DNA from: Lysobacter sp. 5GHs7-4
Lineage (GTDB): Bacteria > Pseudomonadota > Gammaproteobacteria > Xanthomonadales > Xanthomonadaceae
Assembly: GCF_021284765.1 (NCBI RefSeq)
Contig: NZ_CP089924.1
Span: 700,001 to 764,000 of the forward strand
Length of the DNA stretch: 64,000 nucleotides
Direction: 5' to 3'
Part shown: positions 29,448-38,104 of the stretch, one piece after another
How positions within the stretch are numbered: the stretch's first letter is position 1
Layout: every line of letters starts with the position of its first letter
The notes under the pieces: generated by a model
What the model saw: the letters and a program-made list of their open reading frames with translations, nothing else
Databases searched by the model: none
What the model was told of the DNA's origin: nothing
Program-made: the position numbers and the translations under genes

Positions 29448-30305
29448 ATGTCCCTGCATAACGAAGTGACCGCGCCGGCCTCCGTCGCCGACCTCACCGC
29501 CGCCGCGCTGCGCGGCGACTACGGCCGCGATCCCGCCGACCTGCACGCGGTGGGCGCGTTCTGGGTGCGGCAGAGCACGCAGTTCCCCGGCACCGACACC
29601 AAATACCGCAACTACTACCTGGTGCTGCGCGCGGAAGCCGGCTTCGGCGGCTGCTGCCTGGAGCGCGACCAGCTCGATTCCATCGTCGCCGAGGAGCTGT
29701 CCGGGCGCAGTCTGGCCGAGCTGCTGCGCGACGCGCGCACGCCGGTGCGCGTGGCCGCGCTGGATGCGTACTTCTCGCTGGTCCGCCCGCATCGCGAGCA
29801 GGCGGGCGCGCAGCGCTTCGATCTGCCGCACGGCACGCCGCTGCAGCGCGCGCAGGCGCGCGACCAGGCCATCGCCGGCCTGCTGCGGATCGAGCCGGGC
29901 ATGCGGGTGGGCTTGATCGGCGTGGTCAATCCGTTGGTGGCGGCGATCGTCGCGCGCGGCGGCGTCTGCCTGCCTTGCGACTTCAATCTCGAGCGCACCC
30001 AGGACGGCACCCAGGTCGTGCGCGACATGCGGCCGGTGCTGGCGCAGGCCGACCTGGTGATCGCCACCGGCATGACCTTGAGCAACGGCTCCTTCGACGA
30101 CATCCTGACCGCGCTGCGCGCGCGCGGCGTGCCGCTGGTGGTGTACGCGCAAACCGGCAGCGCGATCGTGCCGCGCTTCCTCGGCCACGGCGTGGCCGCG
30201 GTCTCGGCCGAGCCGTTCCCGTTCTCGCAGTTCAGCGCCGATCCCACACCGATCCATCTGTACCGCGCGCCGGGTTACGACGACGGCGTGCGCGCGGTCG
30301 CATGA
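29448..30305 (+). CDS. DUF4213/DUF364 domain protein (putative heavy-metal chelation)
   Basis: A 285-residue soluble protein. The N-terminal half (about 40–115, GGCCLERDQL…SGRSLAELLRDARTPVRVAALDAYFSL) fits the DUF4213 enolase-like module. The C-terminal half (about 145–270) is a Rossmann-like DUF364 domain with GLIGVVNPLVAAI and VIATGMTLSNGSFDDIL. Pfam describes DUF364 as putative heavy-metal chelation from structure; no enzyme activity is established that I know of. It overlaps the MFS gene by four bases and has AGGAG before ATG 29448. Its place in a biosynthetic operon suggests it handles the metal or acts as an unrecognised tailoring enzyme. Confidence 0.82.
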   Translation: MSLHNEVTAPASVADLTAAALRGDYGRDPADLHAVGAFWVRQSTQFPGTDTKYRNYYLVLRAEAGFGGCCLERDQLDSIVAEELSGRSLAELLRDARTPVRVAALDAYFSLVRPHREQAGAQRFDLPHGTPLQRAQARDQAIAGLLRIEPGMRVGLIGVVNPLVAAIVARGGVCLPCDFNLERTQDGTQVVRDMRPVLAQADLVIATGMTLSNGSFDDILTALRARGVPLVVYAQTGSAIVPRFLGHGVAAVSAEPFPFSQFSADPTPIHLYRAPGYDDGVRAVA

Positions 30306-31516
30306 GCGCGCCCGCGCCCGCGCTGGATGCGCGCAGCCGCCGGCGCGGATTGAACGGCCTGCTGGTCTACACGTTCTTCATGGTGAGCGGCTTCGCCATG
30401 CTGATGCCGCTGGTCGCGGTGCACTACGTCAACGACCTGGGCTTCGCCGCGGCCGCGGTCGGCCTGGCGCTGGCGGTGCGCCAGCTGACCCAGCAGGGAC
30501 TGGCCCTGGTCGGCGGCGTGCTGTCGGACCGCTACGGCGCGCGCCGCATGATCTGCCTGGGCGTGCTGCTGCGCGCGCTGGGTTTCGCCAGCCTGGCCTA
30601 TGCGGGCGATCTGCCGGCGCTGCTGGTGGCGATGCTGCTGTCGGCGCTGGGCGGCGCGCTGTTCGAGGCGCCGTATCAGGCTTCGATCGCGGCCCTGACC
30701 ACGGCGCAGACGCGGCCGCGCTACTACGCGCTCAGCAACTGGGTCAGCGGTGTGGCCACCACGGTCGGACCGCTGATCGGCGTGGCCCTGCTGCGTTTCG
30801 ACTTTCGCGTGGTGTGCCTGGTCGCGGCGGCCTGCTTCGCGCTCAACTTCGCGATCGCGCTGGCGCTGTTGCCGCGCGTGGAGATGCCCGAGCGCGCGGC
30901 GCCCAGCCGCGGCCTGGGATTGGTCGGGCGCGACACCCACTTCCTGGGCCTGGTCGCGCTGATGATGCTGTACTGGTTCGTCGCCGTGCAGATCAACATC
31001 AGCTTCCCGCTGTTGGCGCAGCGCCTCAGCGGCGACGTCGCCGGCGTCGGCGCGATGTTCGCGGTCAGCGCCGGCCTCACGGTGGCGCTGCAATATGTAC
31101 TGGTGCGCCGGCTGGAGCGGCGCTGGACGCCGGCGCAGGTGCTGGTGGCGGGCGTGGTGCTGATGTCGCTGGCCACCGCCGCGATCGGCTGGGTGTCGGG
31201 CTTCCCGGCGTTCCTGGTGTGCGTCGCCGTGTTCTCGATCGGCGCGCTGATGACGCGTCCGACCCAGCAGACCCTGATCGCCGGGCTGGCCGATCCGCGC
31301 GCGCTGGGCACCTACCTGGGCGTGAGTTCCTTGAGCCTGGCCGTGGGCGGCGGCATCGGCAACGTCGCCGGCGGCTGGCTGGTCGACGTCGCCGCGGCGC
31401 GGCAGTGGCCGTGGCTGCCGTGGAGCGTGTTCGGCGCGGTCGGCCTGCTCAGCGCCTTCGGCCTGTCCGCACTGCTGCGCGGCCGCACGCCGCGCGCGCA
31501 GACCGTAACCGGCTAA
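30302..31516 (+). CDS. MFS transporter, probable exporter
   Basis: A 404-residue, twelve-helix major facilitator. The family-typical GGVLSDRYGARRMI lies between helices 2 and 3, and the overall layout is of the MdtH/drug:H+ antiporter type. As the last gene of the operon and translationally coupled to the DUF364 gene (ATGA), it is the likely exporter for the small molecule made upstream, as in other amino-acid metallophore clusters that carry an MFS exporter. The direction of transport is inferred. A terminator follows within 15 bases. Confidence 0.88.
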   Translation: MSAPAPALDARSRRRGLNGLLVYTFFMVSGFAMLMPLVAVHYVNDLGFAAAAVGLALAVRQLTQQGLALVGGVLSDRYGARRMICLGVLLRALGFASLAYAGDLPALLVAMLLSALGGALFEAPYQASIAALTTAQTRPRYYALSNWVSGVATTVGPLIGVALLRFDFRVVCLVAAACFALNFAIALALLPRVEMPERAAPSRGLGLVGRDTHFLGLVALMMLYWFVAVQINISFPLLAQRLSGDVAGVGAMFAVSAGLTVALQYVLVRRLERRWTPAQVLVAGVVLMSLATAAIGWVSGFPAFLVCVAVFSIGALMTRPTQQTLIAGLADPRALGTYLGVSSLSLAVGGGIGNVAGGWLVDVAAARQWPWLPWSVFGAVGLLSAFGLSALLRGRTPRAQTVTG

Positions 31517-31526
31517 AGCCGCAAAC

Positions 31527-31556
31527 GAAAAGCCCCGCACTCGGCGGGGCTTTTCG
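31527..31556. terminator. Bidirectional terminator between the operon and putA
   Basis: GAAAAGCCCCGC and GCGGGGCTTTTC pair around a short loop. A-rich and T-rich flanks let it work for the rightward MFS gene and the leftward putA gene, which converge here. Confidence 0.85.
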
Positions 31557-31579
31557 TTGCCGCGTGCGGGCGAATCGGG

Positions 31580-34500
31580 TCAATCGCCCAGCGTCAGCAA
31601 CGAGGCGTTGCCGCCGGCCGCCGTGGTGTTGACCGTGATGGTCTTTTCGGTGGTGAAGCGCGGCAGGTAGTGCGGGCCGCCGGCCTTGGGGCCGGTGCCG
31701 GACAGGTTCTGTCCGCCGAAGGGCTGCACGCCGACCACCGCGCCGATCTGGTTGCGGTTGACGTAGCAGTTGCCGACCTTGACCCGCGCGGCGATGCGCT
31801 CGATGGTCTCGTCGATGCGCGAGTGGATGCCCAGGGTCAGGCCGTAACCGGTGGCGTTGATCGCGTCGATCACCGCATCGAGCTGGTCGGCCTTCCAGCG
31901 GATCACGTGTAGGACCGGGCCGAAGACTTCCTTGTGCAGCTGGTCCAGCGACTTGAGCGCGTAGGCGCGCGGCGCGAAGTAGCTGCCGTGGGCGCTGTCG
32001 GCATCCATCGCGACCTCGGCGATCTTGGTCGCTTCCTTGTCCATGCGCGCGGCATGCTCGTTGAGCATCTTCAGCGCGTCCTCGTCGATCACCGGGCCGA
32101 CGTCGGTGGACAGCAGACCCGGGTCGCCGACCTTGAGCTCGGCCATGGCGCCGGCCAGCATCGAGGTCACTTTGTCGGCGATGTCTTCCTGCACGAACAG
32201 CACGCGTGCGGCCGAGCAGCGCTGGCCGGCCGAGGTGAAGGCCGAGCCGATCGCGTCCTTGACCAGCTGCTCCGGCAGCGAGGACGAGTCGGCGATCAGC
32301 GCGTTCTGGCCGCCGGTCTCGGCGATCAGCACGCCGATCGCGGCGTCGCGCGCGGCCAGGGCGCGGTTGATCGCGCGCGCGGTGTCGGTGGAGCCGGTGA
32401 AGGCGACGCCGGCCACGCGCGGGTCGCGGGTCAGCGCCGCGCCGACGGTGGCGCCGTCGCCGGGCAGGAACTGCAGCACCGCCTTAGGCACGCCGGCTTC
32501 GTGCAGCAGCTTCACCGCGTAGTAGCCGATCAGATTGGTCTGCTCGGCCGGCTTGGCGATCACGCTGTTGCCGGCGGCCAGGGCAGCCGCGATCTGGCCG
32601 GCGAAGATCGCCAGCGGAAAGTTCCAGGGGCTGATGCAGACGAACACGCCGCGCCCGGACAGGTGCAGGGTGTTGGACTCGCCGGTCGGGCCGGGCAGCG
32701 CCTCGGGCGCGAACAGCTTGCGCGCCTGCTGGCCGTAGTAGCGCAGGAAGTCGACCGCTTCGCGCACTTCGGCGACGCCGTCGGGGATGGTCTTGCCAGC
32801 TTCCTTGGTGCACAGCGCGAGGTACTGCGGCATGCGCTGCTCGAGCAGGTCGGCGGCGTGTTCGAGGATCGCGGCGCGGCTGGCGGCCGGCGTGGAATCC
32901 CAGGCTTCCTGCGCGGCGACCGCGTTCTTCAGCGCCAGCTCGACCGTGGCGGCGTCGGCCGCGCGCCACTGGCCGACGGTCTCGCGACGGTCGGACGGAT
33001 TGGTCACGGCGATGTCCGGGCCGGCGACGTTGGCGCCCGGCACCAGCGGCGCGGCGCGCCAGTCGGTGACGGCGGCGTTCACTTGCGCGGCGAGGGACTG
33101 CAGTTGCTGATCGTTGGCGAGATTGACGCCCATGGAATTAGCCCTTTCGGCAAGCTGGTTCGAAGCGGCATAGCTGCGGTACAGATCGACCGGCAGCGGA
33201 ATACGCGGGTGGGGGATGCTGGCGAAGGCGGACACGGTCTCGACCGGGTCGCGGATCAGTTCGTCGATCGCGATGTCTTCGTCGGTGATGCGGTTGACGA
33301 AGCTGGAGTTGGCGCCGTTCTCGAGCAGGCGGCGCACCAGGTACGGCAGCAGATCCTCGTGCGAGCCCACCGGCGCGTACACGCGGCAGGGCACGTCGAG
33401 GCGATCGGCCGGCACGACCTCGGCGTAGAGATCGTCGCCCATGCCGTGCAGCTTCTGGAACTCGAACGCGCGGCCGGCCGCCATGCGGTGCACGGTGGCG
33501 ATGGTCTGCGCGTTGTGGGTGGCGAACATGGGATAGATCGCGTCGCTGGCGTCGAGCATGCGGCGCGCGTTGGCCAGGTAGGACACGTCGGTGTTGGGCT
33601 TGCGCGTGAACACCGGGTAGCCGAGCTGGCCGTCGACCTGGGCGCGCTTGACCTCGCTGTCCCAGTAGGCGCCCTTGACCAGACGCACCGGAATGCGGCG
33701 GCCGGTGCGGCGGGCCAGGTCGGCGAGGAAGTCGATCACTTCCGGCGCGCGCTTCTGGTACGCCTGCACCGCCAGCCCGTAGCCCTGCCAGCCGTCCAGC
33801 GACTTGTCGGCGTAGGCCGCGGCGATCACGTCCAGCGACATTTCCAGGCGGTCGGCTTCCTCGGCGTCGATGGTGAAGCCGATGCCGTAGCTTTTGGCCA
33901 GCTGCGCCAGTTCCAGCACGCGCGGGGTCAGTTCGGCGAACACACGCTCGCGCTTGGCGTGCTCGTAGCGCGGATGCAGCGCCGACAGCTTGACCGAGAT
34001 GCTGGGCGCGGCGAACACGTCGTGCTGCAGGTAGTGGCCGCCGGGGCCGCTCTTGCCGATCGCGTGGATCGCCTGGCGGTAGGCCTCCAGGTAGCGCAGC
34101 GCGTCCTTGGTGGTCAGCGCGCCTTCGCCCAGCATGTCGAAGGAATAACGGTAGCTGGCGTTGTCGCCCTTCTTGGAGCGCGACAGCGCCTCGCCGATGG
34201 TGCGGCCCATCACGAACTGGTGGCCCATGATGCGCATCGCCTGGCGCACGGCCAGGCGGATCACCGGCTCGCCGACGCGGCCGATCAGGCGCTTGAAGGC
34301 GTTGTGGACGTCGCGCTTGGTGTCGTCGGCCAGATCGACCAGGTGGCCGGTCAGCATCAGGCCCCAGGTGGAGGCGTTGACCAGGACCGAATCGGACTGG
34401 CCCAGGTGTCGCTTCCAGTCGGCCTCGCCGAGCTTGTCGCGGATCAGCTTGTCGGCGGTTTCCTGGTCCGGAATGCGCAGCAAGGCCTCGGCCACGCACA

Positions 34501-34804
34501 TCAGCAGCACGCCTTCCTCGCTGCCCAGGTCGTACTGGCGCATGAAGGCTTCGATCGCGCCCTGGTCCTGGGCGCGCGCGCGGACCCGTGCGACCAGGTC
34601 GGCGGCGGTGCTTTGCGCGGCCTGGCGGTCGGCTTCGGGCAGGCGCGCCTGTTCGAGCAGACGGGTCACGTGTTCGGCTTCGTCGCGGACCCAGGCGGCG
34701 GTGATCGCCGCGCGCGGGGCGGCCGGGGCCGGGGGCAGTTCGGGGCTGATCAGCGCGCGCGGCGGCGGGCCGTCGGCGGCGTCGGAGGAGGAGTCGATGG
34801 TCAT
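31580..34804 (-). CDS. putA: Bifunctional proline dehydrogenase / P5C dehydrogenase
   Basis: A 1074-residue enzyme oxidising proline to glutamate in two steps (FAD-dependent, then NAD-dependent) with a substrate channel. The proline dehydrogenase half includes RLVKGAYWDSEVK and FATHNAQTIA. The aldehyde dehydrogenase half includes CISPWNFPLAIF, AETGGQNALI and the catalytic Cys in TSAGQRCSAARV. At 1074 residues it lacks the N-terminal ribbon-helix-helix DNA-binding domain of E. coli PutA (1320 residues), so it should be the purely enzymatic type. It is monocistronic and converges on the MFS gene. Confidence 0.96.
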   Translation of the reverse strand: MTIDSSSDAADGPPPRALISPELPPAPAAPRAAITAAWVRDEAEHVTRLLEQARLPEADRQAAQSTAADLVARVRARAQDQGAIEAFMRQYDLGSEEGVLLMCVAEALLRIPDQETADKLIRDKLGEADWKRHLGQSDSVLVNASTWGLMLTGHLVDLADDTKRDVHNAFKRLIGRVGEPVIRLAVRQAMRIMGHQFVMGRTIGEALSRSKKGDNASYRYSFDMLGEGALTTKDALRYLEAYRQAIHAIGKSGPGGHYLQHDVFAAPSISVKLSALHPRYEHAKRERVFAELTPRVLELAQLAKSYGIGFTIDAEEADRLEMSLDVIAAAYADKSLDGWQGYGLAVQAYQKRAPEVIDFLADLARRTGRRIPVRLVKGAYWDSEVKRAQVDGQLGYPVFTRKPNTDVSYLANARRMLDASDAIYPMFATHNAQTIATVHRMAAGRAFEFQKLHGMGDDLYAEVVPADRLDVPCRVYAPVGSHEDLLPYLVRRLLENGANSSFVNRITDEDIAIDELIRDPVETVSAFASIPHPRIPLPVDLYRSYAASNQLAERANSMGVNLANDQQLQSLAAQVNAAVTDWRAAPLVPGANVAGPDIAVTNPSDRRETVGQWRAADAATVELALKNAVAAQEAWDSTPAASRAAILEHAADLLEQRMPQYLALCTKEAGKTIPDGVAEVREAVDFLRYYGQQARKLFAPEALPGPTGESNTLHLSGRGVFVCISPWNFPLAIFAGQIAAALAAGNSVIAKPAEQTNLIGYYAVKLLHEAGVPKAVLQFLPGDGATVGAALTRDPRVAGVAFTGSTDTARAINRALAARDAAIGVLIAETGGQNALIADSSSLPEQLVKDAIGSAFTSAGQRCSAARVLFVQEDIADKVTSMLAGAMAELKVGDPGLLSTDVGPVIDEDALKMLNEHAARMDKEATKIAEVAMDADSAHGSYFAPRAYALKSLDQLHKEVFGPVLHVIRWKADQLDAVIDAINATGYGLTLGIHSRIDETIERIAARVKVGNCYVNRNQIGAVVGVQPFGGQNLSGTGPKAGGPHYLPRFTTEKTITVNTTAAGGNASLLTLGD

Positions 34805-35229
34805 TCGGACCGCAGCGCAGCGGAGGGGAGCCGCTTAGTTTAGAGCTTTCGGTCCAATCCGGTCTGTCGTAACCCGGCGGCCGGGGCCGTGCGGTTGCGA
34901 ACGGAGCCGGTCCGGGGCCGTCGTCCGGCCGTCCTCGGGCCGATCGCACGATCCCGCGCTGCGGCGCGCCGGGGTCGTGCCAAGCCGTCCGCGCAAGGCC
35001 CGTAGAGCCTGCGTGAACGCCTCGCGGGTTGCCGCAGGACGGGTCGGAGGCTACCATTTCGCGGATTATCCGTAGCGCCGTCACCGGCGTGATGGGCCCT
35101 GGACGGGGCTCGCCAGCCACCTCATTCCGGACGGTTCCCCCGCGCCAGTGCCTGGCAGGGGCGGTAGCCGGGAGGGGCAGCCCGCGGAGCAGACAACGCA
35201 ACCTTCTACGATTTTCGGGGCTCGAACTG
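34805..35229. other. Intergenic region between putA and coxB
   Basis: This 425-bp region lies between divergent putA and coxB and must hold both promoters. I find no repeat of the families seen elsewhere, no convincing small gene, and no promoter hexamers clear enough to call. Confidence 0.5.
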
Positions 35230-36168
35230 ATGAAAGCCGGTCGTTTCAAGCAGTGGGCAGTGGGCGTCGCCGCGACGGCGCTGCCGGTCCTTGCATTTGC
35301 TCAGGCTGCCGATCCCAAGCCGTGGCAGTTGAACATGGGCCGCGGCGTCACCGCCCAGTCGGTCAACGCCTACGAGGCGCACATGCTGGCGCTGTGGATC
35401 TGCGTGGTGATCGGCATCCTGGTGTTCGGCGCGATGGCCGTGGCGATGTTCAAGTTCCGCCACTCCAAGGGCGCGGTGGCCGATAAGGACTTCACCCACA
35501 GCACCAAGCTGGAAATCATCTGGACCGTGGTCCCGGTCGTGCTGCTGGTGGCGATGGCGTTCCCGGCCACCAGCAAGCTGATCAAGATGTACGACACCCG
35601 CCAGTCGCAGATGACCATCAAGGTCACCGGCTTCCAGTGGATGTGGAAGTACGACTACCTGGGCGAGAACGTCTCCTTCACCAGCCGCCTGGACCGCAAG
35701 AGCGACGCCCTGCGCCAGAGCAAGAAGACCGTCACCCAGGCCGACCACGAGCACTACCTGCTCGACGTCGACAACGTCCTGGTGCTGCCCACCGACACCA
35801 AGATCCGCTTCGTGATCACCGCCGACGACGTCATCCACGCGTGGTGGGTGCCGGCGCTGGGCTGGAAGCAGGACGCGATCCCGGGCATCGTCAACGAAGC
35901 CTGGACCGAGATCAAAGAGCCGGGCGTGTACCGCGGCCAGTGCGCCGAGCTGTGCGGCAAGGACCACGGCTTCATGCCGATCGTCGTGCGCGCCGTGCCC
36001 AAGGCCGAATACCAGAAGTGGCTCGCCGAGCAGAAGGCCAAGAACGCGCCGGCCGCTCCGGCCGCGGCGCCCGCCGCCCCGGCTGCGCCGGCCGAAGCCG
36101 CTCCGGCGCCCGCGACCGCCGGCACCCAGAACTCCGTGGCCACGACCGCTCCTGCGGTCGCCGGTTGA
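35230..36168 (+). CDS. coxB: Cytochrome c oxidase subunit II
   Basis: A 312-residue CuA subunit of an aa3-type oxidase. It has a signal-like N-terminus (ending AFA-Q), two transmembrane helices (about 50–75 and 92–115) and a periplasmic cupredoxin domain. The binuclear CuA ligands are in DVIHAWWVP and GQCAELCGKDHGFM. A long Ala/Pro tail (about 268–312) contains no heme-c CxxCH motif, so it is not a caa3 oxidase. It starts the cytochrome oxidase operon, 29 bp before ctaD. Start at ATG 35230; the longer open frame upstream has no membrane-protein character. Confidence 0.95.
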   Translation: MKAGRFKQWAVGVAATALPVLAFAQAADPKPWQLNMGRGVTAQSVNAYEAHMLALWICVVIGILVFGAMAVAMFKFRHSKGAVADKDFTHSTKLEIIWTVVPVVLLVAMAFPATSKLIKMYDTRQSQMTIKVTGFQWMWKYDYLGENVSFTSRLDRKSDALRQSKKTVTQADHEHYLLDVDNVLVLPTDTKIRFVITADDVIHAWWVPALGWKQDAIPGIVNEAWTEIKEPGVYRGQCAELCGKDHGFMPIVVRAVPKAEYQKWLAEQKAKNAPAAPAAAPAAPAAPAEAAPAPATAGTQNSVATTAPAVAG

Positions 36169-36197
36169 TCGACTCAGCATTAATTCAGAGGTAGGCC

Positions 36198-37817
36198 ATG
36201 GCTGCCACGCACCCCGTCGCCGATCATCACGATGATCATCACGCCCACCAGCAGGGCTTCATCGAGCGTTGGTTCTTCTCGACCAACCACAAAGACATCG
36301 GCACGCTGTATCTGATCTTCAGCTTCGTGATGTTCATCATCGGCGCCGGCATGTCGGTGATCATCCGCGCCGAGCTGGCGACGCCGGGCCTGCAGCTGGT
36401 CAAGCCCGAGTTCTTCAACCAGATGACCACCATGCACGCGCTGGTGATGATCTTCGGCGGCGTGATGCCGGCCTTCGTCGGCCTGGCCAACTGGATGATC
36501 CCGCTGCAGATCGGCGCGCCGGACATGGCGCTGCCGCGCATGAACAACTGGTCGTTCTGGATCCTGCCGTTCGCCTTCACCCTGCTGCTGATGACGCTGA
36601 TCCTGCCGGGCGGCGCGCCGGCCGGCGGCTGGACCCTGTACCCGCCGCTGTCGCTGCAGGGCGGCAACAACGTCGCCTTCACGATCTTCGCCATCCACAT
36701 GATGGGCATCAGCTCGATCATGGGCGCGATCAACGTGATCGCGACCGTACTCAACATGCGCGCGCCGGGCATCGACCTGCTGAAGATGCCGATCTTCTGC
36801 TGGACCTGGCTGATCACCGCCTTCCTGCTGATCGCGGTGATGCCGGTGCTGGCCGGCGCCGTGACCATGCTGCTGACCGACAAGTTCTTCGCCACCTCGT
36901 TCTTCAACGCGGCCGGCGGCGGCGACCCGGTGATGTTCCAGCACATCTTCTGGTTCTTCGGTCACCCCGAGGTCTACATCATGATCCTGCCGGCGTTCGG
37001 CGTGGTCTCGGAGATCATCCCGACCTTCAGCCGTAAGCCGCTGTTCGGCTACCAGGCGATGGTGTACGCGACCGCCTCGATCGCCTTCCTCTCGTTCATC
37101 GTGTGGGCGCACCACATGTTCACCGTCGGCATGCCGCTGGGTGGCGAGATCTACTTCATGTTCGCGACCATGCTGATCGCGGTCCCGACCGGCGTGAAGG
37201 TGTTCAACTGGGTCACCACCATGTGGCGCGGTTCGATCAGCTTCGAATCGCCGATGCTGTGGGCGATCGCGTTCGTGATCCTGTTCACCATCGGCGGCTT
37301 CTCGGGCCTGATGCTGGCGATCGTGCCGGCCGACTTCCAGTACCACGACACCTACTTCGTGGTCGCGCACTTCCATTACGTGCTGGTGACCGGCGCGCTG
37401 TTCTCGATCATCGCCGCGGTCTACTACTGGTGGCCGAAGTGGACCGGTCGCATGTACAACGAGACGGCGGCCAAGTTCCATTTCTGGTGGACGATCGTGT
37501 TCGTCAACCTGCTGTTCTTCCCGCAGCACTTCCTGGGTCTGGCCGGCATGCCGCGCCGCATCCCGGACTACAACGTGGTCTTCGCCGACTGGAACCTGAT
37601 CAGCTCGATCGGCGCCTTCGGCATGTTCCTGACCCCGTTCATGATGCTGGGCATCCTGTGGCACTCGAAGAAGTACGGCGCCAAGGCCGAAGCGCGTTCG
37701 TGGGACAGCGCCAAGGGCCTGGAGTGGACCGTGCCGAGCCCGGCGCCGCACCACACCTTCAGCACGCCGCCGGTCATTCGCGATGGCGATCTGGCTCACG
37801 GCGATATCACCCACTGA
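36198..37817 (+). CDS. ctaD: Cytochrome c oxidase subunit I
   Basis: A 539-residue, twelve-helix catalytic subunit that reduces O2 to water and pumps protons. Ligands are visible: low-spin heme His in TTMHALVMIFGG, CuB His and the cross-linked Tyr in FWFFGHPEVYIMILP, the HH pair in WAHHMF, and the heme a3/a His pair in HFHYVLV. The N-terminus is unusually His-rich (HPVADHHDDHHAHQQ), which may hold copper during assembly. It follows coxB by 29 bp, and a small membrane protein and the CuB chaperone ctaG come next. Confidence 0.97.
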   Translation: MAATHPVADHHDDHHAHQQGFIERWFFSTNHKDIGTLYLIFSFVMFIIGAGMSVIIRAELATPGLQLVKPEFFNQMTTMHALVMIFGGVMPAFVGLANWMIPLQIGAPDMALPRMNNWSFWILPFAFTLLLMTLILPGGAPAGGWTLYPPLSLQGGNNVAFTIFAIHMMGISSIMGAINVIATVLNMRAPGIDLLKMPIFCWTWLITAFLLIAVMPVLAGAVTMLLTDKFFATSFFNAAGGGDPVMFQHIFWFFGHPEVYIMILPAFGVVSEIIPTFSRKPLFGYQAMVYATASIAFLSFIVWAHHMFTVGMPLGGEIYFMFATMLIAVPTGVKVFNWVTTMWRGSISFESPMLWAIAFVILFTIGGFSGLMLAIVPADFQYHDTYFVVAHFHYVLVTGALFSIIAAVYYWWPKWTGRMYNETAAKFHFWWTIVFVNLLFFPQHFLGLAGMPRRIPDYNVVFADWNLISSIGAFGMFLTPFMMLGILWHSKKYGAKAEARSWDSAKGLEWTVPSPAPHHTFSTPPVIRDGDLAHGDITH

Positions 37818-37881
37818 GGCTAGCGTCCAGCAAGAAGCACGGAGTACATCGCTTCGGATTGATACGGATTGCAAGCCATAA

Positions 37882-37938
37882 CCCCGCCTTCCTTCGGAAG
37901 GCCGCCCCCTTAACTTAAGGGGGCTCCAAAGGTGGGGA
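37882..37938 (+). repeat. Three-way palindrome between ctaD and the small assembly gene
   Basis: An outer stem CCCCGCCTT / AAGGTGGGG (one G–T pair) encloses two inner hairpins, CCTTCGGAAGG and CCCCCTTAACTTAAGGGGG, giving a cloverleaf-like fold in the 140-bp gap inside the oxidase operon. It lacks a T run, so it is not a standard terminator. It may set the ratio of structural to assembly gene expression by mRNA processing, or simply be a repeat insertion. Confidence 0.6.
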
Positions 37939-37957
37939 TTCCGGAGCTACTAAGACT

Positions 37958-38104
37958 ATGAACAAGACGCCTCACAACCCGGATATCGAAGCGCGCCGCA
38001 AGAGCGCGCGGCGTACCGCGTTGTGGGCGGCGGGCATCGCGGTGACGGTGTACGTGCTGTTCATCCTCAGCGGCGTGATGTCGTCGGGCGGCGTGTCGCA
38101 ATGA
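37958..38104 (+). CDS. Small cytochrome oxidase assembly membrane protein
   Basis: A 48-residue protein starting [20 protein letters not shown], followed by one hydrophobic helix (about 21–40) and the end SSGGVSQ. A short one-helix protein at this spot, between ctaD and ctaG, is conserved in gammaproteobacterial oxidase operons and is annotated as a small assembly factor. Its stop overlaps the ctaG start (ATGA), which supports real translation. Its exact role is unknown. Confidence 0.78.
   Translation: MNKTPHNPDIEARRKSARRTALWAAGIAVTVYVLFILSGVMSSGGVSQ

Noticed and set aside
18263..31516. Calling the operon a staphyloferrin, pseudopaline or vibrioferrin cluster
   Set aside because: No NIS synthetase, SbnB-like dehydrogenase, nicotianamine-synthase-like or opine dehydrogenase gene is present; only the PLP enzyme and exporter types are shared.
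31934..34843. A 969-codon open frame opposite putA
   Set aside because: It is the antisense shadow of a GC-rich gene; putA has unmistakable motifs along the whole length and the antisense product is rich in Arg/His/Gly without any domain.
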